Source of the DNA: Actinernus sp. WN-2022
Lineage: Eukaryota; Cnidaria; Anthozoa; Actiniaria; Actinernidae
Assembly: GCA_030867875.1 (NCBI GenBank)
Contig: JAOWCC010000787.1
Coordinates: forward strand, 1 to 64,000
Length of the DNA stretch: 64,000 nucleotides
Reading direction: 5' to 3'
Below are positions 34,301 to 46,033 of the stretch, one piece after another (position 1 is the stretch's first letter; the number at the start of each line of letters is the position of its first letter). The notes under the pieces are model-generated. The model was not told the DNA's origin. It was given only the letters and a program-made list of their open reading frames with translations, and ran no database searches. The position numbers and the translations under genes were made by a program.

Positions 34301-37300
34301 CGCATTTTGGGAGTGCGCGAGACTAATATCTTGCCCTCAATAGTGGTACTGGGTGAGACTTACACTTTTTTCCCTCTCTTTTTCTTCCTTCTCTTTATCT
34401 TCCTGTTTCTGTTTCTCCATTGCTTTTCGGGACAGTTGTTTCTTAAGCGTCACATTCTTCCTCGACAACCAGTTGTCGAAGACAGTCTGTCTAATAGTAA
34501 CGGTATCCAGGCTGTTCCGTCTCTGGTTATCATCATCACTGTCACTATCCAGATACCCTGGACTCCCCGCCCTCAGGTTGGTTAGCGAGGAGGTTCTCTG
34601 TTGACCTAGAGGCCGCTGCGTTCTATACTGGGGTGAGTAGTCGGCCTCGTGATATGTGGACGCCGTTGTTTCCCTTAGATGTGGCGACCGAGTCATTTCT
34701 TCGATACCTCGCTCAGCCTTCATAGGTCCTCTCATCTTGGATGTTGAACTAGAATGTCGCTGAAATCCTACAAAAAGTGAAATGAACGTCGGGAATGTTG
34801 GCGGTACGCTTTGTGGCACAGCCGGCAGGCCAAACGGTAACTTACCGACAACCAATCCGACGCACGACAGACCCAACAGATTAAGATGGTCATGTTGAAC
34901 CTTTCAAATTATTTCAGTTTTAATGTCAGAGGAAGCAATGTCAGTATTCTATGCACACTTGCGGGAAGTACTTTCTATATAAACAGCAACAAGAGGTTCC
35001 GCTACAAATACGCGACTCGGTAAGGCGGTCATCGGGTCGGTGAATATCAAAACACGCCGCTATATAATAACCTAAGATATTCAAACAGTAATTAGTTCGC
35101 AGATTACCATGGGACAGTACGTACAAACAGCGATTTAGTAACTGCAGTTAGAAAATGACATTTCATACGTGCTATAACGAGCCCGACTCCTCCCTCTTTT
35201 CTTTATTGCGCAATATCCACCATTTTAATACGGTACTGACCACGGCACCAAAAATCCCAAATTTCAATCTAAAGTTATAGTAATTCTGTTTCCTTGATAA
35301 TCGAGATCCCTCGAGAGGAAATACAGGAACAGCACAAAGAATGCCGAACGGAAAAAAGCCCCTACTAGTGTAGCAGAGGTTTCTCATCTTTTCTCTGGCA
35401 TAACATAGGTTAGATAGACCAGTTCGCTGTTAGTTCAATGAAATGTATGGAAAACTGAAAACACGACTGCGCGCATCCCAGCACAGTTACATCCCTCAAA
35501 TTTTGATCAGTTAATCTTTAGGTTTGCAGACTGTGGATATTTCAGAAATTCGATTTTACGTTAATTATTTGGCATCGGATTCCCATACAAACCACTGTAT
35601 TTCGCGCCATGTTTGCACCTCATTCAAAATGTCGGAATTAACCGCGAACTGGTCTATTGAGCTAAAGTGTTAATAGGGAGTAGAAGAAAGATCAGCGTTT
35701 TTATTCCTCTTTATTGGAATTCGTACTGACCTCGATGATGACTCCACTGTTCCTCATATTCACCTATCACATCATTTCTCTCAGGAATGTGATTCTCCAC
35801 CATGTTCATGGTGTCCTTTTGTCTCTCGGTCCACCCAGGAACGCTAAACGTTTCCTTACTACTCCCAGGTCTCTGTGGCGTAAGGCGGGTATTTTTCAAG
35901 GGCTTTCCCTGACCCCTTATCCCATCTCGTGCTCCCTGGTGTGAATCGTTCCTTGTGGCTTGCTTTGCTGGAAGAGAACCATAGCTGGAGGCTTTCTTCA
36001 TCGTGCTAGGTCTCGATTCCGTCACCTCATGCTCCATGTTGTTATAATCTGTGTTCATTGCATGCGTACTAGTTGGCGTCTTACTCCTAGTAGACTGCTT
36101 TGGCCTGGCAACAGGGCCCTGCTCTACACTTTCTCTCTCTTTGTCGTGATTTTTTCCAGCTAAACTTGTCAAACCAGAATACCGTTTCTCACCCTCATCA
36201 TCGCTATCAAGGTAACCCTTGCTATACGAATGAACCCTACCATCGACTTCATCATAATCAGCCTCATCATCATCATCTACAACTTGTGCATGCCTGGCAG
36301 GGGAGGGGACAGTTTCATTTCTCCTCCTAAACTGACCATCATCCCTGTCCTCGTCAAAATTGAACTTCGATAACCCTGACTCCTGTTGGAGTTCTCTTTT
36401 CTCGTTCTCATCCCTACTCTTCCTTCCTCTTGGAACAGGAGTAATTCTTTTGCCTTTTCTTTCCATGTAATCGTCCTCAAATCCATCATCATCATGATAA
36501 CGTTGATCACTTTCTTCAAGAGATTTTGTCTTTGAGTTACTAAGCATGGACCGACCTTCCTGTAAACTGTCATTTTCTGTCTTACGCGTTCTTGGCAAGG
36601 GACGAACTTTTTTCTCCTGCGGTCTGTTAGCATAACCATCTTCTTCATCATCCACAGATTTGGACTTTGTACTGCCAAACATTGATCTACTTTCGTTTTT
36701 CTCCTTTGTCCTTTGAGGGTGAACCATATTTCGCTTGCCTTTCCTCTCCCCATAGCTATCCTCATCACTAAATTCATTTTCAAGAGTTTTTGATTTCCCT
36801 CTGCTCACCATGGAACGGCCTTTTAGTACTTCACTTTCATTTTTCCTTTTATACCCTTCACCCTCCTCATCGTTGTGGTCTTCTTGAAGAGTTCTAGACT
36901 TTGATTTGCTAAACGTCGATCGCTCCTTCGAGGGACCATCGCCTTTTTCTTGTTTTGATCTCGGAGAAAGTATCTTCCTTTTACCCTTCTTATCATTTTC
37001 CTCAGAACTATCGTCCCTATACTCATCAAGAAATCTTGACCTTGGTTTGGTTACCAATGGTCTACCCTTAACATCATCCTGATTCCCGTCTTTCAAATTA
37101 AGCTTCTCTGTTCTCGCTCTTGGGGAAGGAATCATTGTTTTCTCGTCATCCTCCAACTCATCTTTTGCTCTTCTCGTTCTAGGTAGTGGTCTTACCCCTT
37201 GTGCTTGGCTGTTACCTCTTTTGGGATCTAAACTAGACTTGCCTCCCCCTTGAATCAGTCCATCATCCTCGTCATCGCTATCATCCATAGATCTTGATTT

Positions 37301-40300
37301 CGTTTTATATAATGTCCTATCGCTCTTAACTCTTTCTTCGTTGCCCCTGCCATGTCCCGATAGAGTCCTAGGTTTTGGTACCACTTGCTTTTTCACAGCA
37401 CCCTCGCCCTTACTACTGTCAGAAGCCTTTCTTCGTGATGGCACAGCAGGTTTGTCCTGATGAGTACTTCGTAAACTTTCATTACCACTGGATCCTGACC
37501 TTCCAATCTTTTCCCTTGGAGATGTCCTAGGCAGTGGTTTTGGTTTCCCCCTAGTTTCCTCCCCGTTTTCTTGTTTGCTGTACGCTTCAGGCCATGTTAA
37601 AGTCCCTGGTTTGCTGCTGTCAGAATCCGGTGACCTTCTTGGAGACAGACCAGATCTTATTTGCCTAGGGGCTGGTCTTGGTTGTCCTGATAATTCAAAT
37701 AGAAAGAACTGAAGAAAAGTGTGAAGATCATATTTACAAGCTAACTAAGTAGTAACATGTAGGCACAAAATCGTAAGTGAAAGCATTTTAATTAACATTA
37801 GTCAAAGAAGCAACTAGTGAGCCAATATAATAAGCATAAGTATAACTTTATTTACTCACGTGACATTAATGAGCTTTAAGGGCTCGTTACAAAAATGTAT
37901 GTGAAACTATTTAACAAAACTCTAATAACAATTATGACAAAAACGAAACTGCTATTACTAATGATAATAATATCTAATATATTGCTAATAATAATTATAC
38001 TAAATATAGAAATATGATATATGTGCATGATACAGTTTAAAATTTTCTAATTACTGTAAATATAAAAATAAGTAAAACATGCTGAAACAATACATAGTGA
38101 AGTTAAATCTTATTTACACTTTGATTCACAAGAAAGGCCTCTAGAAGGTCATTATATAAGGATCATATATCATATAAAGATCACATGACTACCTTTAATT
38201 CACAAGAAAGCTTAAAGGCTTCTAGAGGGTCATTATATAAGGATCATATATCATATAAAGATCACATGACTACCTTTAATTCACAAGAAAGCTTAAAGGC
38301 TTCTAGAGGGTCATTATATAAGGATATCTTATATATCATATAAAGATCACATGACTACCTTTAATTCACAAGAAAGCTAAAAAGGCTTCTAGAGGGTCAT
38401 TATATAAGGATATCTCATATATCATATAAAGATCACATGACTACCTTTAATTCACAAGAAAGCTTAAAGGCTTCTAGAGGGTCATTATATAAGAATATAT
38501 CATATATCATATAAAGATCACATGACTACCTTTAATTCACAAGAAAGCTAAAAAGGCTTCTAGAGGGTCATTATATAAGGATATCTCATATATCATATCA
38601 AGATCACATGACTACCTTTAATTCACAAGAAAGCTTAAAGGCTTCTAGAGGGTCATTATATAAGGATATCTTATATATCATATCAAGATCACATGACTAC
38701 CTTTAATTCACAAGAAAGCTTAAAGGCCTCTAGAGGGTCATTATATAAGGATATCTCATATATCATATAAAGATCACATGACTACCTTTAATTCACAAGA
38801 AAGCTTAAAGGCCTCTAGAGGGTCATTATATAAGGATATCTTATATATCATATCAAGATCAAATGACTACCTTTAATTCACAAGAAAGCTTAAAGGCCTC
38901 TAGAGGGTCATTATATAAGGATATCTTATATATCATATCAAGATCACATGACTACCTTTAATTCACAAGAAAGCTTAAAGGCTTCTAGAGGGTCATTATA
39001 TAAGGATATCTCATATATCATATCAAGATCACATGACTACCTTTAATTCACAAGAAAGCTAAAAAGGCTTCTAGAGGGTCATTATATAAGGATATCTTAT
39101 ATATCATATAAAGATCACATGACTACCTTTAATTCACAAGAAAGCTTAAAGGCCTCTAGAGGGTCATTATATAAGGATCATATATCATATAAAGATCACA
39201 TGACTACCTTTAATTCACAAGAAAGCTTAAAGGCTTCTAGAGGGTCATTATATAAGGATCATATATCATATAAAGATCACATGACTACCTTTAATTCACA
39301 AGAAAGCTTAAAGGCTTCTAGAGGGTCATTATATAAGGATATCTTATATATCATATAAAGATCACATGACTACCTTTAATTCACAAGAAAGCTTAAAGGC
39401 TTCTAGAGGGTCATTATATAAGGATATCTTATATATCATATAAAGATCACATGACTACCTTTAATTCACAAGAAAGCTTAAAGGCTTCTAGAGGGTCATT
39501 ATATAAGGATCATATATCATATAAAGATCACATGACTACCTATAATTCACAAGAAAGCTTAAAGGTAAATGGTGCATGATTTTGCTGAAAAGTTATAAAA
39601 TATCAATGAAGCATAACGCACAAGACTGTTGGACATTTTAGTTATTTATTTATTCATTCATTTACTATAGTCACAAATTTTGGGACTGCCGGAAAAGGTT
39701 AAGCCGTATCGGTCGCAATTTCAAGCCCTGCATTATATAAGGTAGATAAATTCACTGTTACAGTGAGGGTCTATATAAAAATTCACTGTGAGCTACATGT
39801 ATAATAGCTGGCCCTGGTTTTTAACGATCCGCGAGGCAGGTTAGGATTCCTGTCAATCCTTATATATACTAGTAATACATTAAATGCAGAAGCCTCATGA
39901 CCATTTACATGTTGTTGAAGTAAATTCTGATCAGGGTTTGTCCATGCAACCTTGCCCCAAATAATGATAGAATAATTATATTGTCATGTTTGATTAATAT
40001 TCCTGTAAATCAGTGCAGTACGCGTTCCCTTGCAAGCACAATAAATTAATCCAAGCGAGTGAGCTCGTAAGTAGGTAGAACACATGACATCACACTTTCA
40101 TGCAGACGGCACATGCACACCTTGATTACGACATAATGAACAAACGATCTAATTGGAGCACTTGAAACTTAAATTAGGCTTCCAGACAAATGACTTAAAC
40201 CAATCAGAACACTTGGTTCGTATTAGATAATTAACATATTTGAGATTTCCAGAAATTCTCGAAAGGATACCAATGTTTAACATATGTTAGGAGGGATCAA

Positions 40301-43300
40301 AGAAAAATTGTCTAATCAGGCTAAAATCATTAGGAAACCAAAGATCAATCAACGTTACAACACACAGGTAATATTTCATGACATACTTTATTGACCATTA
40401 TTAATATTTTTAGTACAGTTTCTGATTTTTCTAAATATTCCCATACATTCCCACAAATCATTAGCTTGGGCTGCCTGTGATTGATGTAAGAAGATCTGGA
40501 ATTAATATAACAGTCTATGTGTTTTTTTCTCTTTTATGATTTGACAATTTTTTTCTATTTCAGTCCAAGAAAAAATGAGCTAAGATTCTAAGATAAGAGT
40601 TCCTTGAAGACACATAAATGTAAGAATTTGGCAGAAGACTACAACAAATATTACACCATGCATGCACCAACAAATTGCAATCTTATCAAAGATCAAAATT
40701 ATGACTACTGTAAAATGTGTTCTGAGTGATTCTTTAGGCTTGAATAGCATTTGTTAATACTACAGGCCTTCCTTTATCATTTATACCAAACAATGCAAGT
40801 TAATAGTTATAAATCCAGTCAACATCAAGTAATTTTAATCAACAAACTGCAGTCAGTACAGTACATTACGATAAAAGTACATATCATAGTGAAAGATGCA
40901 AAGTTATCCCTGGTGAAAATCCTGGGCAGGATCCTGGGCAGGATCCTACAGGATCCTGGGCAGGATCCTACAGGATCCTATTCAGGATCCTACATAGGAT
41001 CCTGTACAAGATCTTGAATAGGATCCTGTAGGATCCTGTGTAGGATCCTGTAGGATCCTGTGTAGGATCCTGTAGGATCCTGTGTAGGATCCTGTAGGAT
41101 CCTGTAGGATCCTGATAGGATCCTACAGGATCCTGCACAGGATCCTACACAGGATCCTACACAGGATCTTGAACCATTCCTACAGGATCCTGGACCATTC
41201 CTGTAGGATCCTGGGCTATTCCTGTAGGATCCTAGGCTATTCCTGTAGGATCCTGGGCTATTCCTATAGGATCCTGGGCTATTCCCTGTAGGATCCTGGG
41301 CTATTCCCTGTAGGATCCTGGGCTATTCCTGTAGGATCCTGGGCTATTCCTGTAGGATCTTGGGCTATTCCTGTAGGATCCTGGGCTAATATTCCTGTAG
41401 GACCCTGGGTTATTCCTGTAGGATCCTGGGCTATTCCCTGTAGGATCCTGGGCTTATTCCCTGTAGGATCCTTACACCCAAATTATACCGTACATATAGT
41501 TATCCTTAAACATGAAAATAACACAGTAATTGTTTTAATATAGTTTAATAGAAACATGCATGTAAGTGAGTTACATGAATCAATCACCAGACAGTAAAAT
41601 ACTCCTATTTCTATAAATATAAAGTTAAACTATTCATTTACAAACTGTACATGTATGTGTAGTTCAAGTTACATGCATATACAATAGATGGTTTGCACAT
41701 GACGTCACAGCAGCCATGTTGGTGTACCTTTAACAATAGACTCTTTGTTAGGCACACCAACATGGCTGCCATGCCGTTTGTCATTTGAATCTCTGGGGAT
41801 TGAGTGAAAACCATCTATACACATGTGTAGTCCAATTCAAAAATGTCATATTCTACTACTAAGCTAAGAGTCTTGATGGTCTGACTATTTACTAATCAAA
41901 GTTAATGTCACCTAAATTAGAGGATAAGACCTCATCTCTAAAAACCTTACATTTTATTGGACTCCCTTAAGAAGTTATTGCTTAGTGAATCAAAAATTAA
42001 TTACAGAGTTGAGACTAATATGTAAAAAAAACTGCATATCATGGAAAATGTAGGAATTCCATCACCTTATAGCTGGACTTAAGTGACTTCTGAGATGAAA
42101 TTTGAGCTTTTGAATCTGACTAGATAGATTCTTAAAACAATTGCTCAAATTGCTGTCAAAAATAAATTAAAACTGATCGATTTATAATACCTGCATAAGT
42201 ACAGACTTCTAATGGTTTTATGTGAAAAATAATATTTATACTAATTAAAAGGTTAGGGTTTAAAGGGGTTGTGTCATGGTGGTCATGAGAGGCATTTGTA
42301 ATGATCTCCTTAATCTCTTTTTTTGTGTGAAAAATATTAGATTTTGGAGAAAATCTGAAAACCATGTACTGGTACTTGGAATGCAGTTATTTTCAGCGAT
42401 TTTGAAATGAACTGAGGAACCTTGCACATAGATATGTGGAGTGGTTAAAATGAAAGCAAAAATGACAAGCAAATTGTATGTAAAGAGAATGACAATATAC
42501 AGGTGTAAACCTTAACATAGCCCCTTTAAAACCTAGCTTACATGTACATGAAGGTTTAGGCAAAAAGTAACAGAGTTAATAATGAATGTTCCATGCCATT
42601 CTAACTTTTAGTTTATTACGTCATATAAATATAGCTTATAGTATATAAGGTTTCACAAACTATACAGTTTTAATAACAAATGATTCTGATCTTCACTCAC
42701 TACTTGGCAGTCACTTTTCCCTGATTAGCATTCATTGTTGGTGATGATTTCAAGAATTAACCCCTTTAAGCCCCAAGGGTGATCAAAGGGAAGCAGGCAG
42801 ATCATGAGTATTAATGTATCCAAATGTATAGAGAAAAGAATTTGGATGTCACTTTTGGGGCTGAAAGGGTTAAAAACTTTGGTCCTTCATCTTTAATCCA
42901 AAGCCTGTAAAAACAATTAACCACAATAAGAATTACGATTTTAGAATGGTACTGTAGTGTATAAAGTCCCGTGCGGTTTACCAACCGGAAACTGACAAAT
43001 ATTTTTCTACATCCCACTTCCGTTTCTACCAAAATGACTTCGGTTTTGTGGGTGATTGCGTTGAATAGGGTATTGAGAAGCACTCCAACATCAAACATTT
43101 CAGAATGATAAAATTCGAAAAGGGATTAACAAGACCCGGGACATGATCATGTGAGTTCTGTCATTCCAAAAAGGCAAAATGTTTGAATTATTACTAGACT
43201 AGTGCTAGGAAACCAGTACTAGTAGTATAGTGAATCTCAATGAAGTCCATCTCAACTCTAGAAGAAATTTCGATTGCAATCATAAACTACACTTGAGCTC

Positions 43301-45580
43301 TTGGAAGCTTTCATAAATAGTTTCTTCAAATATATCTTGGAATATATTCAAGTACACTAACTACAGGGCTCTAACTATTATACATGTAGGCTATAGATAG
43401 CAACTTTTAGTGTGTTCGCCAGTTCGGTTCGTTAATTTGTTCATGTTGCTCATAAACTATTAAACGCTCACCTAGTACTGCACAGATTTCTTCAGGAATT
43501 CATCTCCTTCCAGAACTGAAACTGCCTCTCACTTGGATCAGTTATTATTATCTTTCAGCTGATGAATATTGGCATTGAAATGCTGTTGAAATGACCTTCT
43601 AAGCGAGTTTAAAACTCCAGCAACAAATGGCCTCTTGCTATTTGAATTGTGCAACTGTTACCAAATATGGGTATAGACTTGGTTCTAGGCCACTCGGTTG
43701 AAGCACAGGCAGCCCAAGCCAAAACGTTTATAGAATTGCCTCAAACCAAAATTAAACACAACAGTGATGAACAGGAACAACTTCTTAACACACAGGTAAT
43801 ATTTCATGACTTTATTTCTTGTTTTACTACAGTTTCAAATATTTTCTAAAAAAATCCCATACATTACTAAATCATTAGCTTGGACTCCCTGTGGTTAAAA
43901 TGGAACTTTGTGTCTTCCAAGTTTATATTCGAATTTCTCAATGAAAGCACACTTTTAAGGGGCTGGATGAAAATATTTTGCTTAATTAAACAATGGGAAT
44001 TTTCTTTTTGGACAAGCCAGCCAAATTGGTGAGTAATATCAAATATTTAGTCAAAAACAACTAGGAGAAGATCATTAATGTTAGAGTTTTTTTTATTCTC
44101 TCAACAACAATTAACATCAGGAACTAGTCATTAATTACAGGGGGAGGGGCGCTGGCGTGCTGGCTGGTGGAAAAAGGAGGTGGGTCCCCAATTTTCATGC
44201 CATAGTAAGCTAGAGGGGAAATTATTGGGGGGGGGGGGGGGGGGGGGGTCATCAAAAATTGAGCATGACATTTTTCAGTTAATTCTTATAAGGATTCTGT
44301 TCCTAGAAAGAATATATAATTTTTCAAGAATTTCCTATGTCATAGGATTCAATTCCTATAGGATACTACTTGGATTCTTATTCATGCATATTTATATGTT
44401 GGATCCTATTCAATTAAGAGCTGCATTTTCCTACATGTATATGTAGGATCCTGATATAGGATCCTATTCAAGATGCTGTTCCTATGTAGGATCCTATTCA
44501 GGATCCTGTATAAGATCCTATGTAGGATCCTTTTCAGGATCATTTTCAAGATGCTGCTCCTATGTAGGATCCTACTCAGGATCCTACGTAGGATCCTTTT
44601 CAGGATCATATTCAAGATGCTGGTTCTATGTAGGATCCTTACTCAGGATCCTGTGTAGGATCCTATGTAAATGTAGGATCCTTTTCAGGATCCTATTCAA
44701 GATGAGGTTCCTATCTAGGATCCTACTCAGGATCCTGTATAGGATCCTACATAGGATCCTTTTCAGGATCATATTCAAGATGAGGTTCCTATCTAGGATC
44801 CTACTCAGGATCCTGTATAGGATCCTACATAGGATCCTTTTCAGGATCATATTTATTCAAGATCCTGTTCCTACATAAGATCCTATTCAGGATCCTGTGG
44901 ATTATGTTCCTATGTAGGATCCTATTCAGGATCCTATTCCTACATAGGATCCTATTCGGGATTATGTTCCTATGTAGGATCCTATTCAGGATCCTATTCC
45001 TACCTAGGATCCTATTCAGGATCCTGTTCCTGTTCAGGATCCTGCTCAGGATCCTGTCCCTGTGTAGGATCCTACAGGATCCTACAGGATCCTACAGGAT
45101 CCTGTCCAGGATTTGCACCAGGGATAAGGGCGTTATCGTGTATCTATTGTTTAACTAACACTTGCTTTTACAGAGGCTTTATATCTTGAAATTATGCAAC
45201 ACATAAACCAACTTACCTTCGGCTTTGTTTAGTTTTCCACTGCCAGTCTTGCCTTTCTCAATCACCTCAACGCCATCATCGTCCTCGCTTTCTGATCCTT
45301 TACTACTTCTAAACAGATTCAACAAATTGTTGTCACCGCCTCGCTTCTTTGCTGCAGGTCCTCGGTTGTATTTACCAAGTGAGTTTTCTATATCCGAGCC
45401 AGACTCCGAATCAACCGTCACCTCTTCAAAGCCAAAGGACACTCGTTTTTTCGAGAGACCTGGCTTCGACACTTCTCCATCGTAGACCGTTCGTTGTTTT
45501 ACCAAAGGTTTCTTCGACATGAAATCCATTTCTCGATGGTTCAACTCAACCAGATACGCATTCTCATTGCAGAAAGGCAC
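31328..45580 (-). CDS. MAP9: Microtubule-associated protein 9 (MAP9/ASAP) ortholog, five exons, about 1066 aa
   Basis: Minus-strand exons: 45580-45217, 37686-35731, 34767-34364, 32563-32280, 31520-31328. The sum is 3201 nt and phases agree at each GT/AG junction. Exon 1 is acidic/Ser-rich (KKRVSFGFEEVTVDSESGSD). The 1956-nt exon 2 encodes ~652 low-complexity charged residues with about seven degenerate repeats of the type RSM..KSK.LE..DDED..ERKGKR..PR.R. Exons 3-5 encode a Lys/Glu coiled coil with the MAP9 hallmark F-x-x-W-x-x-K repeats: VFDNWLSRKN, AFQSWNGKKAEDLKEK, YFESWKAKKDQE, LFENWKEKK, EFQKWVEGK. Vertebrate MAP9 binds microtubules of the spindle and cilium (family knowledge). It is longer than human MAP9 (~647 aa), mainly because of exon 2. 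ATGs at 45529 and 45520 are alternative starts. The TGA stop overlaps a donor-like GTGAGC, so a further exon is possible. AATAAA occurs on the minus strand at 31056-31051. Confidence 0.9.
32115..32262. mobile_element. Foldback MITE of the GGCCGCCATGTTGGTG family, copy 2 (in MAP9 intron 4)
   Basis: It contains TTTTCACTTCACGTCA-like and CTGCCATGTTGGTG on the left, and GGCCGCCATGCC, TTTGAATCTCTGGGGATTGA and GTGAAAACCAGCAA on the right. Same order as 41686-41822. Confidence 0.7.
34120..34262. repeat. Two-copy tandem repeat (~80 bp) in MAP9 intron 3
   Basis: AATAGTTC-GCAAGATTCTAC and CAGCAACTGTTGCTAGTTGTCA occur twice, at ~34132 and ~34212. Confidence 0.6.
38110..39568. repeat. Satellite-like tandem array, 81-86 bp unit, 17 copies, in MAP9 intron 1
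   Basis: CACATGACTACCTTTAATTC recurs at intervals of 79-87 bp from 38182 to 39529. Each unit also has AAGAAAGCTTAAAGGC, TCTAGAGGGTCATTATATAA and a TATATCATATA block. Length variants come from presence or absence of GATATCTTATA and from CTTAAAGG versus CTAAAAAGG. Identity between units is very high, so the array is recent or homogenised. Confidence 0.95.
40915..41475. repeat. Tandem array built on the palindrome AGGATCCT, cluster 1, MAP9 intron 1
   Basis: The left part (to ~41170) spaces AGGATCCT every ~10-19 bp with TACAC/TGTGT linkers. The right part (41170-41475) has a ~21-bp unit GGGCTATTCCTGTAGGATCCT, about 13 times. Each core is a BamHI site and self-complementary. Confidence 0.95.
41686..41822. 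mobile_element. Foldback MITE of the GGCCGCCATGTTGGTG family, copy 3 (MAP9 intron 1)
   Basis: Ends ATGGTTTGCACATGACGTCA and, inverted, ATGGTTTTCACTCAATCCCC bound 137 bp. Inner CAGCCATGTTGGTGTACC mirrors CACACCAACATGGCTGCC. It is the best preserved of the three copies. Confidence 0.8.
42264..42525. mobile_element. TTAA-flanked MITE (262 bp), MAP9 intron 1
   Basis: AGGGGTTGTGTCA on the left and AGGGGCTATGTTA (reverse strand) on the right are each bordered by TTAA (42260-42263, 42526-42529). TTAA duplication is the piggyBac hallmark. TIRs are short and diverged. Confidence 0.6.
44215..44250. repeat. Poly-G tract (about 19 G)
   Basis: A mononucleotide run at about 44228-44248 within MAP9 intron 1. 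Its length is uncertain in any assembly. Confidence 0.8.
44355..45115. repeat. AGGATCCT palindrome array, cluster 2, MAP9 intron 1
   Basis: Units of ~27-60 bp, such as TATGTAGGATCCTATTCAGGATC followed by CTGTTCC or TTCAAGATG spacers, fill ~750 bp. Right-end units (45060-45110) collapse to TACAGGATCCTACAGGATCC. Same core as cluster 1, about 3 kb away. Confidence 0.95.
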
Positions 45581-46033
45581 TCGCCCATTCCCTGACGGTT
45601 GACAATTTTAAACTCCATGGAATTTCCCCGCCATGTTTATTCAACAGACAACAAGCTCCAGAGTCCAGTTCACAATCACATGTGTAAATATTTTCTCGTC
45701 TTTGGGCGCAGAAATCCAACGTAAAATCGCTATTATGTTGTACTCTGATGGAAAATAGATTCACACTCCTTTTCCAAGCATCGATCAAGAAATATTTCTC
45801 CAAACTAAATTCTAAATATGTCTAAATTTATGTTCATTTACATTTCAAGTGAGTACTGCGCATGTGCAAATGTGTTTATATTCGCCATGGAGATAATAAG
45901 CCACCAGGCCTTACCTTCGAAGGCCAGGCTACAGGAAAAACAAAATGGCCGCGGAAAAGAACAAAAATGTGCAATCGTAGCGGTATAGTTTTAGCTGGAT
46001 TTTCGCCATGTACTTATTAGCTGTAATGCGCAC
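45581..46033. promoter_or_regulatory. Probable bidirectional promoter between MAP9 and RCCD1
   Basis: The two start codons lie about 450 bp apart on opposite strands with no other gene between them. The segment holds an NRF1-like palindromic site TGCGCATGTGCA at 45857-45868 (one mismatch to the usual YGCGCAYGCGCR) and a YY1-like site AAAATGGCCGCGG at 45942-45954 (one mismatch to AAAATGGCGGC). No clear TATA box in a usual position was seen. These site classes are typical of shared housekeeping promoters. The function is inferred from geometry and motifs only. Confidence 0.5.

Noticed and set aside
34353..34604. Leu/Phe-rich plus-strand frames as membrane proteins (also at 32318-32545 and 31394-31732)
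   Set aside because: They are antisense shadows of Lys/Glu-rich MAP9 coiled-coil exons.
35714..36330. Plus-strand frames opposite MAP9 exon 2
   Set aside because: Antisense shadows of a long biased coding exon on the minus strand.
38110..39568. CRISPR-like array
   Set aside because: Whole units repeat without unique spacers, in a eukaryotic intron. It is a satellite-type tandem repeat.
40915..41475. CRISPR-like or integron-like palindromic array
   Set aside because: The palindromic cores are separated by short low-complexity linkers, not by unique spacers. The host context is an animal intron.
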